Positions 19,589 to 29,810 of a DNA stretch of 52,130 bases are shown here, one piece after another. The DNA is from Myxococcales bacterium (GTDB lineage Bacteria > Myxococcota > UBA727 > JABDBI01), in the NCBI GenBank assembly GCA_023248595.1, contig JAHFEG010000004.1:51504-103633 (forward strand), read 5' to 3'. How positions within the stretch are numbered: position 1 is the first letter of the stretch; each line of letters starts with the position of its first letter. A model generated the notes under the pieces. It saw nothing but the letters and a program-made list of their open reading frames with translations, did no database searches and had not been told where the DNA came from. The position numbers and the translations under genes are program-made.

Positions 19589-20278
19589 TTAATTCCAAGA
19601 ATAACTGCTATGCAAAACGGCAGAAAAAACATTGCAAAGAGCATGGTAGATAACAGCACCCATGATAGATTTTGAATAGTAGGCTAACCCTGAAAACACA
19701 ATAGCAGGGAAAAATGGTAGTAGCCGCAGTGGATTGTTTTCACCTATAAAATGGGCAAAGGCAAAAAGTAGGCTGGTTAACAAAATAGTTTTACCCAAAG
19801 GCCAAATTTTTAAGAAACGTGTTTGTAGAAAACTGCGGTAAAAAATTTCTTCCGGCAGCGCAACGATCAATAAATTTGTGAAAAACATCGACGCAAAATG
19901 CTCAGGAAAAGCTAAATTAAAATGCAAATTCTTTTCATATTCGATGGCATGGTTGACCTGAAAGACATGGTAAAGAAAAGCGTAAGGAATAAAAGTAATC
20001 AATGTGAACAAGACTGTACGTTTTAAATCGGCAAAAAAGTTTAGCCAATCAGCGTTGAGGCCTTTGGTTAAAAAACCATAATCATAGAGACCATAAGCCT
20101 CATAGGCATGGCCTTCTTTTCTAATAAACCAAAGCGGCACATAGATTTGAAAAGATAAAATGATCATCGACGCAATATCGTGACCCCAGGGCAGAAATGG
20201 CGCCAACATTTTGCAAATAAAAAGCAAGGCAAGCAATGAAAAAGCGAGAGCAAGCGTGGTTTTAAGCTCTTGGCTCAT
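19589..20278 (-). CDS. CPBP family intramembrane glutamic endopeptidase
   Basis: A 229-aa polytopic membrane protein with about six to eight hydrophobic segments. It has the three CPBP/Abi motifs: EE at residues 143-144 followed by FYR (R148), FAHF with H176, and a late H212 (YHALCN). Members cleave substrates inside the membrane; in eukaryotes they process CAAX proteins, and in bacteria some process C-terminally tailed exported proteins (MYXO-CTERM and related systems). A candidate tailed substrate is encoded at 13363-13713. It lies immediately upstream of panB on the same strand. Confidence 0.88.
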   Translation of the reverse strand: MSQELKTTLALAFSLLALLFICKMLAPFLPWGHDIASMIILSFQIYVPLWFIRKEGHAYEAYGLYDYGFLTKGLNADWLNFFADLKRTVLFTLITFIPYAFLYHVFQVNHAIEYEKNLHFNLAFPEHFASMFFTNLLIVALPEEIFYRSFLQTRFLKIWPLGKTILLTSLLFAFAHFIGENNPLRLLPFFPAIVFSGLAYYSKSIMGAVIYHALCNVFSAVLHSSYSWN

Positions 20279-20352
20279 TTGTGTTCCTCATTCAATGTCC
20301 ATGCAAACTGGAACACTTTAAAATAAAAAACGCCAACTCGCTCTATTTTTCT

Positions 20353-21567
20353 TTAACCTTTGAGGCACCCTGTTTTGCTCCCATTAAGTGTGTATCCATG
20401 GCTGCACTGGCAATCATGTTCAAAATTTCCGTTTGGCTCAGCCTTCCAGTACGAATTGCTGTCTCGCTTGAAGCATTCAGCAATTGGGCCGCCGCTTGCT
20501 GGATCTGTCGGGAATTGCCAATTACAATCGACTGCTTTCATCTTATCGATTTGGCAGGAGCCATTGTTGCCAGGGCATAAAGCATCCAGTGTCACGGGGT
20601 CTAAGTCAAAGTGCGGGTGATCATTCGCTTGGCACCAGTCAGGCGTTACCGTACGGGCGTTGTCGCAGTAACCTCCAAAAGTGCTTTCAGTTGCGTTTGC
20701 GCCAGCAGTGATCATTTGAGGTGTTTGATAAGCGCTGCAAACAGGGTTGGGCTGACACCATTGGGCGCCGGTTTGGGTGTTATACGTGAAAGGGTTGCCG
20801 TGTTTGTCCGTTGTTGCATTGCAATAAGCTTCCAGACACCAATTGCAATCTCCAGAAATACTTCCGCCGCCTTCTTTGGTGCATTCGCTATCCTTGGACC
20901 AGCAGCCTCCTCCGCAACGATCAACAACAGTAACAATTTTAGAAATGGAACCACGTGTTAATTGGTAGCATTGGCCGCAGGCATTTTTCCCGTTGGGCGC
21001 AGAGCCATACTGATTTCCATACTGAGGTCCGTAGAGCATAGTATTGACTGCAGCAATTCCATCGACGCTGGCGGGGAGTAATACCGTGCACGCTGGATTG
21101 CCATCGCCAATTTTTTGACCAGGTTCGCAAACTTTATAACCACACGATCCGCCACCGTAGCCGCCGCCATAAGTTGTAGCTGTTACTTTGGTTTTGACGC
21201 CGTTTTCATATTGAATTAAGTATTGTTCAAAATCACCTTGAGTTGCTGATAACGCTTTTGCTTTTGGCGGGATTTGGCAATAGCGACCTGCCCAGCCCGC
21301 TTCGCATACGCATTTTCCATGGGGTTTGTCGCAGTAACCTTTGACGCAAGTCGTAGGTTGTCCTCCGACCGTGAAACTTCCATTTTGGTAGGGGCTCAGA
21401 GGATTTGGATAACATTCGGCGTAACCTTCCCAGGGAATAGAAGATTTTTTAAGATCATTTTCACTCGGTTGAGGTTCATTGAGCTTTGTGCAACCACTGA
21501 AAAGTAAAAAAGCAAAGAGGATAAAAAAACCACTGCGTTTAAAAAACTTACTTTGCTGTCGGTACAT
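20353..21567 (-). CDS. Lipoprotein with EGF-like and expansin/GH45-like domains
   Basis: A 404-aa surface or secreted lipoprotein. The signal peptide ends in the lipobox FSGC (Cys26). A single EGF-like module follows (about 74-97, with GKCVCEAGWAGRYC). From about residue 127 there is a cysteine-rich domain that resembles the six-stranded double-psi barrel of expansins and GH45 cellulases: TATTYGGG, CGQCYQL (197-203), VVDRCGGGC (214-222) and HFDLD (319-323), followed by a conserved late Cys-Trp. A second EGF-like fragment ends the protein (386-401, HDCQC and a terminal Cys). About 30 cysteines in total. Expansins loosen and GH45 enzymes cut beta-glucan walls, so binding to plant, algal or amoebal cyst cell walls is possible. 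AGGAGA precedes the ATG. I infer the fold from motifs only. Confidence 0.65.
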   Translation of the reverse strand: MYRQQSKFFKRSGFFILFAFLLFSGCTKLNEPQPSENDLKKSSIPWEGYAECYPNPLSPYQNGSFTVGGQPTTCVKGYCDKPHGKCVCEAGWAGRYCQIPPKAKALSATQGDFEQYLIQYENGVKTKVTATTYGGGYGGGSCGYKVCEPGQKIGDGNPACTVLLPASVDGIAAVNTMLYGPQYGNQYGSAPNGKNACGQCYQLTRGSISKIVTVVDRCGGGCWSKDSECTKEGGGSISGDCNWCLEAYCNATTDKHGNPFTYNTQTGAQWCQPNPVCSAYQTPQMITAGANATESTFGGYCDNARTVTPDWCQANDHPHFDLDPVTLDALCPGNNGSCQIDKMKAVDCNWQFPTDPASGGPIAECFKRDSNSYWKAEPNGNFEHDCQCSHGYTLNGSKTGCLKG

Positions 21568-21724
21568 GTTTTCTCCTTAAATAAGTGCGGCTGAAAATTA
21601 CATTTCCTGAAATGGAGTATCCCATGAAAGTAATTAGTTTTGCAACTTTGCTTTGAATAAAAGCGGATTATGACAGGGATGTTAGTCTGTTGAATTGTTA
21701 CAAGTTCTTTTAAAAAGGAATCGG

Positions 21725-23023
21725 ATGTCTGGTTTTTGGAAAATGTGGTGGACCTTTTGCATTTACATGCAGATTTTTCAACTTGATGGAATGCTCAGCT
21801 GGGCCTTGCCCATGCAAAGCTATGTGGTTTGCTCTCCACAAAAGTCATCTGCTTTTATAAAAAAATGGGCAAAAAATATCGAATTAGAGTTGGAGTTAAT
21901 TGATAACGTCTTGATTAAAAAATGTGTGCAGGAAGCACAAAGGCAAGAGCAGATAGAAGAAGTGGAAAGGCTGATTGAGATTGTAACAAAGGCAGTGGAC
22001 GGAAAAGAGCATGTTCAAATTCGCGTATACGCAAAAAAACATCTGCTTTTACAACGTGATATCGCTGAAGCAGATTTAACCAGTCAAAATGCCACTCGAT
22101 TTGTTAAAGAAGTTAGGCAAAAAATTGAAAGCGTTCAGGCCCCCGGTGTTGCCATGCCAGCGGAGGCTGTCATCCAGGTTGCCGACGCTGGAACTGGATT
22201 TCGGATCGAGTCCGGAATGACAAATCCTACCAATGACAAATCACATCAGCTGGTTCCAAAGATCCAAGAAAATATTTTAAAAATAGAAGAGCACCACTGG
22301 TTTGTGAGCACGCGGCTTGGAGGAGAAAATTTTGGTTATCAGTTTGTCCCAAAAGATATTGAAGAAATCATCCCTGCTATTTGGACAAAAATATATCCTC
22401 GTTTTGGTGTTGGTGCTGAATGGTGGCCTTATTCGTGGATAGGGATCAACACCAATGGCAGCCTGGCGTTGTCTGTTTTTCGGATGGAAGTAAGAGACCT
22501 AAATCTTTTTGAATCAGAAAAAATTTGGGCGCGTCACTATCAAGGAGAAATCGCTTTTAAAATGCGTCACTATTTTTCTGGCGATTTTGCCTTGGGGCTG
22601 AGTACGGGCTATTGGTATCAAACTGGCGTTGTTGATTTGCAAAAAGTTGGTAAAAAAATCTATACGCAGCTTCCGAGTTTTCAGTTACATGCATGGGAAA
22701 TAGGAGGGGAACTTTACTTTGAATCGAGTCAGAAAAAGATTGATATTGCATTGCTTGTCTGTGCATTGCCTTTTGTTTTTTATCAAGAAAGCCCGGATGT
22801 TCCTGGTCATGATAGTTCAACTTTTGGGCTGCATACTCAGTTCCTCTTTCGATATTTTTTTGCCAGCAATTGGTTTCTTGCCTTCGAGCTGAAAGGGGTT
22901 GGCTTATATAGTATGTTTCATGGCTTGGGAGACAGGATTACAATTCGAGAGGAAACTTTTCGAGGAGGGGCATCACTGAGTTATATGTTGACCACTTCTT
23001 TAGGAATTGGCTGGGCGCTTTGA
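21725..23023 (+). CDS. Predicted outer-membrane beta-barrel protein with coiled-coil N-part
   Basis: A 432-aa product of unknown function. The start at 21725 is chosen because AAAAGGA lies 5 bases upstream; an upstream TTG frame adds ten residues. The N-terminus is hydrophobic (about 5-30) and may export the protein. Residues 45-150 are charged and helical. From about residue 195 the sequence alternates aromatic and polar residues in amphipathic strands (WFVSTRLGGENFGYQF, FGVGAEWWPYSWIG, LGLSTGYWYQ, YFFASNWFLAFELKGVG) typical of an 8-10 strand beta-barrel. It is followed 31 bases later by a lipoprotein gene on the same strand. Confidence 0.6.
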   Translation: MSGFWKMWWTFCIYMQIFQLDGMLSWALPMQSYVVCSPQKSSAFIKKWAKNIELELELIDNVLIKKCVQEAQRQEQIEEVERLIEIVTKAVDGKEHVQIRVYAKKHLLLQRDIAEADLTSQNATRFVKEVRQKIESVQAPGVAMPAEAVIQVADAGTGFRIESGMTNPTNDKSHQLVPKIQENILKIEEHHWFVSTRLGGENFGYQFVPKDIEEIIPAIWTKIYPRFGVGAEWWPYSWIGINTNGSLALSVFRMEVRDLNLFESEKIWARHYQGEIAFKMRHYFSGDFALGLSTGYWYQTGVVDLQKVGKKIYTQLPSFQLHAWEIGGELYFESSQKKIDIALLVCALPFVFYQESPDVPGHDSSTFGLHTQFLFRYFFASNWFLAFELKGVGLYSMFHGLGDRITIREETFRGGASLSYMLTTSLGIGWAL

Positions 23024-23054
23024 TTTTACTTCTCAAAAATATTACAATGTACAG

Positions 23055-23795
23055 ATGAAAGCAAACTTCGTTTTGGTAGGCTTATTTTTTGTGATGATTT
23101 TAAGCGCTTGTCCCAATTCCTCAAAGGTGAATTCCTTAAGTCAGAAAAAACAAACTTCAGAGGAGTTGTTATTGTTAGCGGTGTTAAATGACGATATTAA
23201 TCAAGCGAGCGCTTTGGTCGGTGATGGCCAAATCAAAAATATCGATACTGTGAATGGACAGTCACTTTTAAAGATTGCTCTTGACCAATTTGAGTTTAAT
23301 ATGGCAGCGCTTCTGCTCGACAATGGTGCTGATGCCAGCATTCAAGTCATGTATCAAGGCCACTCAATGTCTATTATTGAATATCTTTTTTTATGCTCAA
23401 ATAATGACACTGTTGGCTATTATGCTGTCATGATTGGACTTTTACTCGAGCATCATGTCGATTTGGCTCAAGTAAATTTAGAGCAAGATTTTTTTATAAA
23501 AATTTTAAATAAGCAAGTGATTCCATTGGCCCAAAGGGGAGACTTACTTTTTACCACGTGGCTTACTTTATTAAAAAGCATTTTCCAAAAGCAATGTTTT
23601 GCAGGCGTAGAATATTCAAAAGTTTATTTGGACGTTTGTATTGACTATGTGAATCGTCTTCATTTGTTTTTAGAAGAAGCAAAACGGGATCAAGTTGTGG
23701 AATTAAATATTGGAAACATTGATCTCTTCATGAAAGATTTTGATTTATGTCCTCAAAACATCAACTTATTGTTTCCTGGTGTACAGGGTTGTTAG
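23055..23795 (+). CDS. Ankyrin-like repeat lipoprotein
   Basis: A 246-aa lipoprotein: the signal peptide from the ATG at 23055 ends in the lipobox LSAC. Residues about 35-105 resemble two ankyrin repeats (ELLLLAVLNDDINQASALV, then GQSLLKIALDQFEFNMAALLLDNGADASIQ). The remainder is helical with no recognised domain. It follows the barrel gene 21725-23023 on the same strand and converges on the barrel gene 23792-24502 with a 4-base overlap of ends. Confidence 0.65.
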   Translation: MKANFVLVGLFFVMILSACPNSSKVNSLSQKKQTSEELLLLAVLNDDINQASALVGDGQIKNIDTVNGQSLLKIALDQFEFNMAALLLDNGADASIQVMYQGHSMSIIEYLFLCSNNDTVGYYAVMIGLLLEHHVDLAQVNLEQDFFIKILNKQVIPLAQRGDLLFTTWLTLLKSIFQKQCFAGVEYSKVYLDVCIDYVNRLHLFLEEAKRDQVVELNIGNIDLFMKDFDLCPQNINLLFPGVQGC

Positions 23796-24502
23796 TAAGC
23801 AATTTTAATGCCTGCCATTAAAGTTCCGCCGTGGATAAGGTAGTCTACGGTATTAAGCCCTTCCGCTTTAAATTTATCATCGTGGCGTGATACTTTATAC
23901 GTTGCAAAATTATGATAGCTAATTTGATAACCAGCTTCGATGAAGATCCCTAATATGTAAATGGGAAAGTATGCAAGTCCTAGAGCGGCGCCCGTTTTGA
24001 AACCATATTGAGGAAATTGCGGGTATAGGTTACCCTGATCATCAAATAATGCAGTAGGAATAAGTGAGTTTCCGATCGGCAGTTCATATCCAAGAGGAAT
24101 TCGAATTGAGAGTGCCAGATTTCCGTAAGGAATAGGGATCTCTACTTGAGGTTTGAGAAATATCCCTGCACCCATTGGGTTGTAAAGCAAATTAAATTGG
24201 GCGCCTGGGTCTTTTTTGACAAAACCTCGAGCCCCTTCAAAATAAAAACCTGCATGAAAATAGTTCCAAATAGGTATGTCGAGATCAATCTTGAAACCGG
24301 CGGCATTTTCTAGAGATTTATTTACAGTTTTGCTGGAAAGTTTTTGTGAAAAAAGCCAGAGACAGGAAATATCTGTGGTTGGCAAAACCAGGCCATTGAG
24401 GTTTTGCTCGTCAGAACTGGAGTCAGCGTGTGCGGGTGCGGAAAGAATAAAAAATAAACACCATAAAGTAAGACATATAGAAGTAAATATTTTTGACTGC
24501 AT
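23792..24502 (-). CDS. Predicted outer-membrane beta-barrel protein
   Basis: A 236-aa product with a Sec signal peptide ending AHA (residue 26). The mature part is made of alternating short amphipathic strands, for instance FHAGFYFEGARGFV, LALSIRIPLGYELPIG, and the end strand LMAGIKIAY with a terminal aromatic residue, which is typical of outer-membrane barrels. It begins 18 bases after the stop of the exported helicase gene on the same strand, so the two are probably cotranscribed. Function unknown. Confidence 0.6.
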   Translation of the reverse strand: MQSKIFTSICLTLWCLFFILSAPAHADSSSDEQNLNGLVLPTTDISCLWLFSQKLSSKTVNKSLENAAGFKIDLDIPIWNYFHAGFYFEGARGFVKKDPGAQFNLLYNPMGAGIFLKPQVEIPIPYGNLALSIRIPLGYELPIGNSLIPTALFDDQGNLYPQFPQYGFKTGAALGLAYFPIYILGIFIEAGYQISYHNFATYKVSRHDDKFKAEGLNTVDYLIHGGTLMAGIKIAY

Positions 24503-24520
24503 CGTCGTTCTTTCCTCGGT

Positions 24521-26368
24521 TTATTTAGCCTGCTTTTCGATTGAATATTCTTTCATGACTTTTTTGAGTGCATCCATGTTTTCATTGACAGATTTGATCC
24601 GCATGATTGCTTCTGAGTCGGGAGATATTTTTTGGCGTTCATAGTTTTTATTGATTTGCGCAATGCCTTGCCCCCAATTGCTCCAGTCACTTAGTTCGGA
24701 ATAGCGTTTGAACCAATTCGCTTTTTGTAATTTAATGGTATTCCAGCTATTGGAATCAATCACTGCTTTCCATACATAAATGTCAACGTGGCGTTCTGCT
24801 TCCGGTAAATATGAGTGGGACTGATAGCGAACCGCGCGGGCAATCACTTGATTTAGAACAGTGAGATTGATCATGGGTTCCAGCACATGAAATTGCCGAG
24901 TCCCTTTGAGAGAAATTCCTTCTGTAATTTCGGGATGCAGCAGTAGAATTTTAATTTTTCCATCATTGTATTTTTGGACAATGTCCGAAAATTGTTGAGG
25001 GGACATATCAGGCTTAAGAAGGACATAAGAATCGCTGTAACCATGACGGTCAAGAAATTGAGCAAAGGCCACTATGCCGTTTTCAAAGTAATTAGAATAT
25101 ATAACGGTTTTAGGAATTTTTTCAGCCTCTATTTTGGTGAGAACTTCAATAAATTTGGGAGATTCAATGATAGTATTTTCGTTTCGAAAATCAAAATTAC
25201 CGATTTCCCGCCCCGATCCCACGGTATTATTCATTCGAGTTTGCAGAAGAGAGCTGTTCAATGTCATGTAAGCGGGATCTAAATTGGCATCAACATCTTT
25301 ATAAATCCGAGCCAGTCCTTCATTATTCAAACTTTTTTCTGTGAAGTTAAGATAAAACCAAAACTGCTCTGCATTATAAGCAACTTGCTGATCGTGTGTT
25401 TTCGTGGTTGGAAAATCTGCGAGATTTTGATTTTCAATTTCATAAAAAGAAACATATTGAGAGGCGAGTGGTTTGAACTTTTCCGTGCTCAATTTTCGCA
25501 AAGAAAATTGTTCGAGAGGCGCTATTAAGTTTCTGCTAATGGGGAATGCCAGAAGACTGATAGCCGCACCTCCAACACCAATAGCCAGAGCGGCTGGGCC
25601 CAGCGCAAAGAAGAGCGGTATTGATGCGAATAGGATAGTTTGAGGAATGGCAATGCTTAAAAGTTGACTTTCAGCGACATAGCCACGCCAAAAAGATCTC
25701 ACTTCACGAATTTGCGTAAAGTCTAGGCGAAATTGTTCTTCATTAAAGGGAAGGAGATCATGACCCGAAACGAGATTGAGAAGGTAGGCCAGATCGTATT
25801 CGTCGTTATAGATGGGTGTTCCAGAGAGCGCCAGGATTTTAAAAGAACTGCGCAAGTGTTCATATAGATCGCTGTACTGATGATTAATGGTTGGATCAGC
25901 GGATTTTATAAGCTTAATTAAGTTGTGAACTTCATCGAGAATTAATACCGTGCGAGAGAGATCTTTTCCTTGTAATTTTTTTGGTGCGTCATTGTAGGAT
26001 ACAAATTGATATTTTTTAAAGTCCTTAACTGGAAAATGACGAATATGTTCTAACCAATGGGCCTCAATGAAACGAGGGGCTAAAATAATGACAGATTCTG
26101 CTTTTGCTTGTTCAGCAAATCCAATAGCCAGATAGGTTTTCCCCGTCCCCATATAATGGTTAATCAGCAATCCCTTGATGCCTGGATTTTTGAGAAGATA
26201 GTCCACAGGGAATTGTTGGTGTGGGAGTAAGTGAATGTCTTCTTTTTGATTCGAAGGCTTACTATCATCCGTTATTTCTTGAGATCTGGCTGCAGGAAAC
26301 ATGAAAAGTGTTGCAAAAAAAATAACAGTGCCTATGAAACGAAAATGAATACGCTTTTGCTCTGTCAT
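24521..26368 (-). CDS. SF2 helicase with signal peptide, similar to large-DNA-virus helicases
   Basis: A 615-aa product. The ATG at 26368 is used because GGAG lies 9 bases upstream. Residues 1-30 look like a Sec signal peptide or anchor (basic start, hydrophobic FIGTVIFFATLFMF, then PAARS). A complete SF2 core follows: MGTGKT (73-78), DEVH (145-148), SGTP (182-185), TVIYSNY for motif IV (421-427), EGISLKG (484-490) for motif V and QVIARAVRYQSH (507-518) for motif VI. Wording such as HYMGTGKT, EGISLKGTRQFHVLEP and RAVR(Y)QSH recalls the D6/D11-type helicases of poxviruses and other nucleocytoplasmic large DNA viruses. Residues 236-276 form a hydrophobic hairpin inserted between the two RecA-like lobes. 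Helicases are cytosolic as a rule, so this topology is very unusual. Cotranscribed with the downstream barrel gene. Confidence 0.75.
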   Translation of the reverse strand: MTEQKRIHFRFIGTVIFFATLFMFPAARSQEITDDSKPSNQKEDIHLLPHQQFPVDYLLKNPGIKGLLINHYMGTGKTYLAIGFAEQAKAESVIILAPRFIEAHWLEHIRHFPVKDFKKYQFVSYNDAPKKLQGKDLSRTVLILDEVHNLIKLIKSADPTINHQYSDLYEHLRSSFKILALSGTPIYNDEYDLAYLLNLVSGHDLLPFNEEQFRLDFTQIREVRSFWRGYVAESQLLSIAIPQTILFASIPLFFALGPAALAIGVGGAAISLLAFPISRNLIAPLEQFSLRKLSTEKFKPLASQYVSFYEIENQNLADFPTTKTHDQQVAYNAEQFWFYLNFTEKSLNNEGLARIYKDVDANLDPAYMTLNSSLLQTRMNNTVGSGREIGNFDFRNENTIIESPKFIEVLTKIEAEKIPKTVIYSNYFENGIVAFAQFLDRHGYSDSYVLLKPDMSPQQFSDIVQKYNDGKIKILLLHPEITEGISLKGTRQFHVLEPMINLTVLNQVIARAVRYQSHSYLPEAERHVDIYVWKAVIDSNSWNTIKLQKANWFKRYSELSDWSNWGQGIAQINKNYERQKISPDSEAIMRIKSVNENMDALKKVMKEYSIEKQAK

Positions 26369-26501
26369 TCTTAAATTCTCCAAAAGGTTTAAACAGCTTA
26401 TGATGGGACTAGATTGGGTGTCAAATGATTGCTCAATATTTCTTTGTTGTTCTTCATTGTCTTTCGCGTTACGGGATTTGGAAAGAGTGAGTTTATGCTA
26501 A

Positions 26502-28345
<1,844 letters not shown>

Positions 28346-28398
28346 AAGTGTGACGGCACGCGTGAAAAAGCCTTCGGGTTTTGATGAGGAACGCGAGA

Positions 28399-29079
28399 AT
28401 GTCAATCAAGCACTTGCTTCGTTGTTGTCTGTTTAATTTGCTCATGACATCATTGGCTTATGCTGAGGAAGCTTATCCGTCGTCCAGTCATGTTTTGCAG
28501 GGAAAAGACATCGATACAAAAAACCGTTTTGAAGTAGGTGCATTTTTTTTCGACACCTCATTTCGAAACAGCCTTGTGAAACATCCATATGCTACGCATT
28601 TGACAGCAGGGTACCATATCACTGATTGGCTGCAGGTGGAAGCGACTGGCGGTTATGTTTTTTGGCACGACGAAACCAATCTCGTTAAACGAATTCGTAC
28701 GATGCTGCCATCTCCTCAGGTTTTGCCACTGCCAGAACTTTGGCAAACAAAGTGGCAGGTTGGTCTAAATACCCAATGGATTCCGTTTTATGGAAAATTG
28801 TCTTTATTTTCTGAAGCAGAAACGCACTTTCAACTTTACCTGCTTTTTGGCGGTGCTCTAGAAGGTATTATGCATGTTATTGATACGCCAACGAATACCC
28901 AAGAAAACAAACGTTATGCGCTGAACTTGGGTGGTGGGATCCGACTGTTTTTGACCGATAGAATTGCTGTGCGCAGCGAGATAAAACAATCAATTGGATT
29001 TAATCCGATATTAAAAAGTGGTGAAAGAGACACTTCTTGGACAACTTGGGCTTTGTTTGGCATTAGCTTTTTTATTTGA
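28399..29079 (+). CDS. Outer-membrane beta-barrel protein 2 of the Glt-like cluster
   Basis: A 226-aa product. I use the ATG at 28399 with GAGG about 9 bases before it; the frame is open from 28381. A signal peptide ends AYA. Strand-like segments such as FEVGAFFFDTSF, HLTAGYHITDWLQVEATGGYVF and TTWALFGISFFI, with a terminal aliphatic-aromatic strand, indicate a barrel. It resembles the next gene in layout and both may be paralogues (each has a stretch of the type TAGYHITDWLQVEATG or SGLYHLRENLAVELQG). Spaced 53 bases after barrel 1. Confidence 0.65.
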   Translation: MSIKHLLRCCLFNLLMTSLAYAEEAYPSSSHVLQGKDIDTKNRFEVGAFFFDTSFRNSLVKHPYATHLTAGYHITDWLQVEATGGYVFWHDETNLVKRIRTMLPSPQVLPLPELWQTKWQVGLNTQWIPFYGKLSLFSEAETHFQLYLLFGGALEGIMHVIDTPTNTQENKRYALNLGGGIRLFLTDRIAVRSEIKQSIGFNPILKSGERDTSWTTWALFGISFFI

Positions 29080-29096
29080 TGAGCGAAGGAAAGTGC

Positions 29097-29810
29097 ATGC
29101 GTTTCGTTTTTCTGATGACGATGTCATTAATTTTGTTATCTGGGAAAACTCTGTTCTCTCATGAGGATATTATTTATGCAGTGCAGCCCAAAGCGACGAC
29201 TTTATCCTCTCGTTTTGAAACTGTTTTATCTGGCGTTTATAATCTGAATAATCGTTATGTGAATGAAAGTGGCTTGGCGCTTTCGGGGCTTTATCATTTG
29301 CGTGAAAATCTAGCTGTAGAGCTCCAAGGAAATTGGCTTTTAAGACGAGAAAATAGTGAGCTTTATAAAAAAATAACGTCTATTGAGACGGGCGATATCA
29401 AAAATGCTTTTGCTATTGTGAACTATTATCGTGCGACTTGGCTTTTAAATGCTGCTTTGGAATGGAGTGTTTTATACGGAAAGCTTTCTTTTTACGATGT
29501 TGCACTAGGTGATGTTGGAATTTATGCGCTGGCGGGTATTGGCTTGCTGGGATTGGAGTTGACAGATCCTGCGAATCCTTTGGCTTCAGAAAAAATTTTG
29601 AAAGGGAATGGGATTTTACCTTTTCAGTTCAGCACACCTTTTGGTATTGGTATGCGTATCCATTTTGCCCAGCACCTTGGTTTGCGTTTTGAATTGCGTG
29701 ACAACGTTCAAATACTATGGACGTCTCAGGGAACTGCTCAATCAGCCACTTCTCTTTATGACGTTTCGCATAAAATTTGGCTGACCTTTGGAGTTGCTTA
29801 TGTTTTTTAG
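29097..29810 (+). CDS. Outer-membrane beta-barrel protein 3 of the Glt-like cluster
   Basis: A 237-aa product from the ATG at 29097, chosen because AAGGA lies 6 bases upstream and a signal peptide (LMTMSLILLSGKTLF) follows directly. The mature part has alternating amphipathic strands and ends in LTFGVAYVF with a terminal Phe. Probable paralogue of the preceding gene. Its end overlaps the next start by 11 bases. Confidence 0.65.
   Translation: MRFVFLMTMSLILLSGKTLFSHEDIIYAVQPKATTLSSRFETVLSGVYNLNNRYVNESGLALSGLYHLRENLAVELQGNWLLRRENSELYKKITSIETGDIKNAFAIVNYYRATWLLNAALEWSVLYGKLSFYDVALGDVGIYALAGIGLLGLELTDPANPLASEKILKGNGILPFQFSTPFGIGMRIHFAQHLGLRFELRDNVQILWTSQGTAQSATSLYDVSHKIWLTFGVAYVF

Noticed and set aside
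20611-20961. 116-aa plus-strand frame opposite the EGF/expansin-like lipoprotein
   Set aside because: The minus-strand frame has a lipobox, a ribosome binding site and ordered Cys motifs; the plus frame has none.
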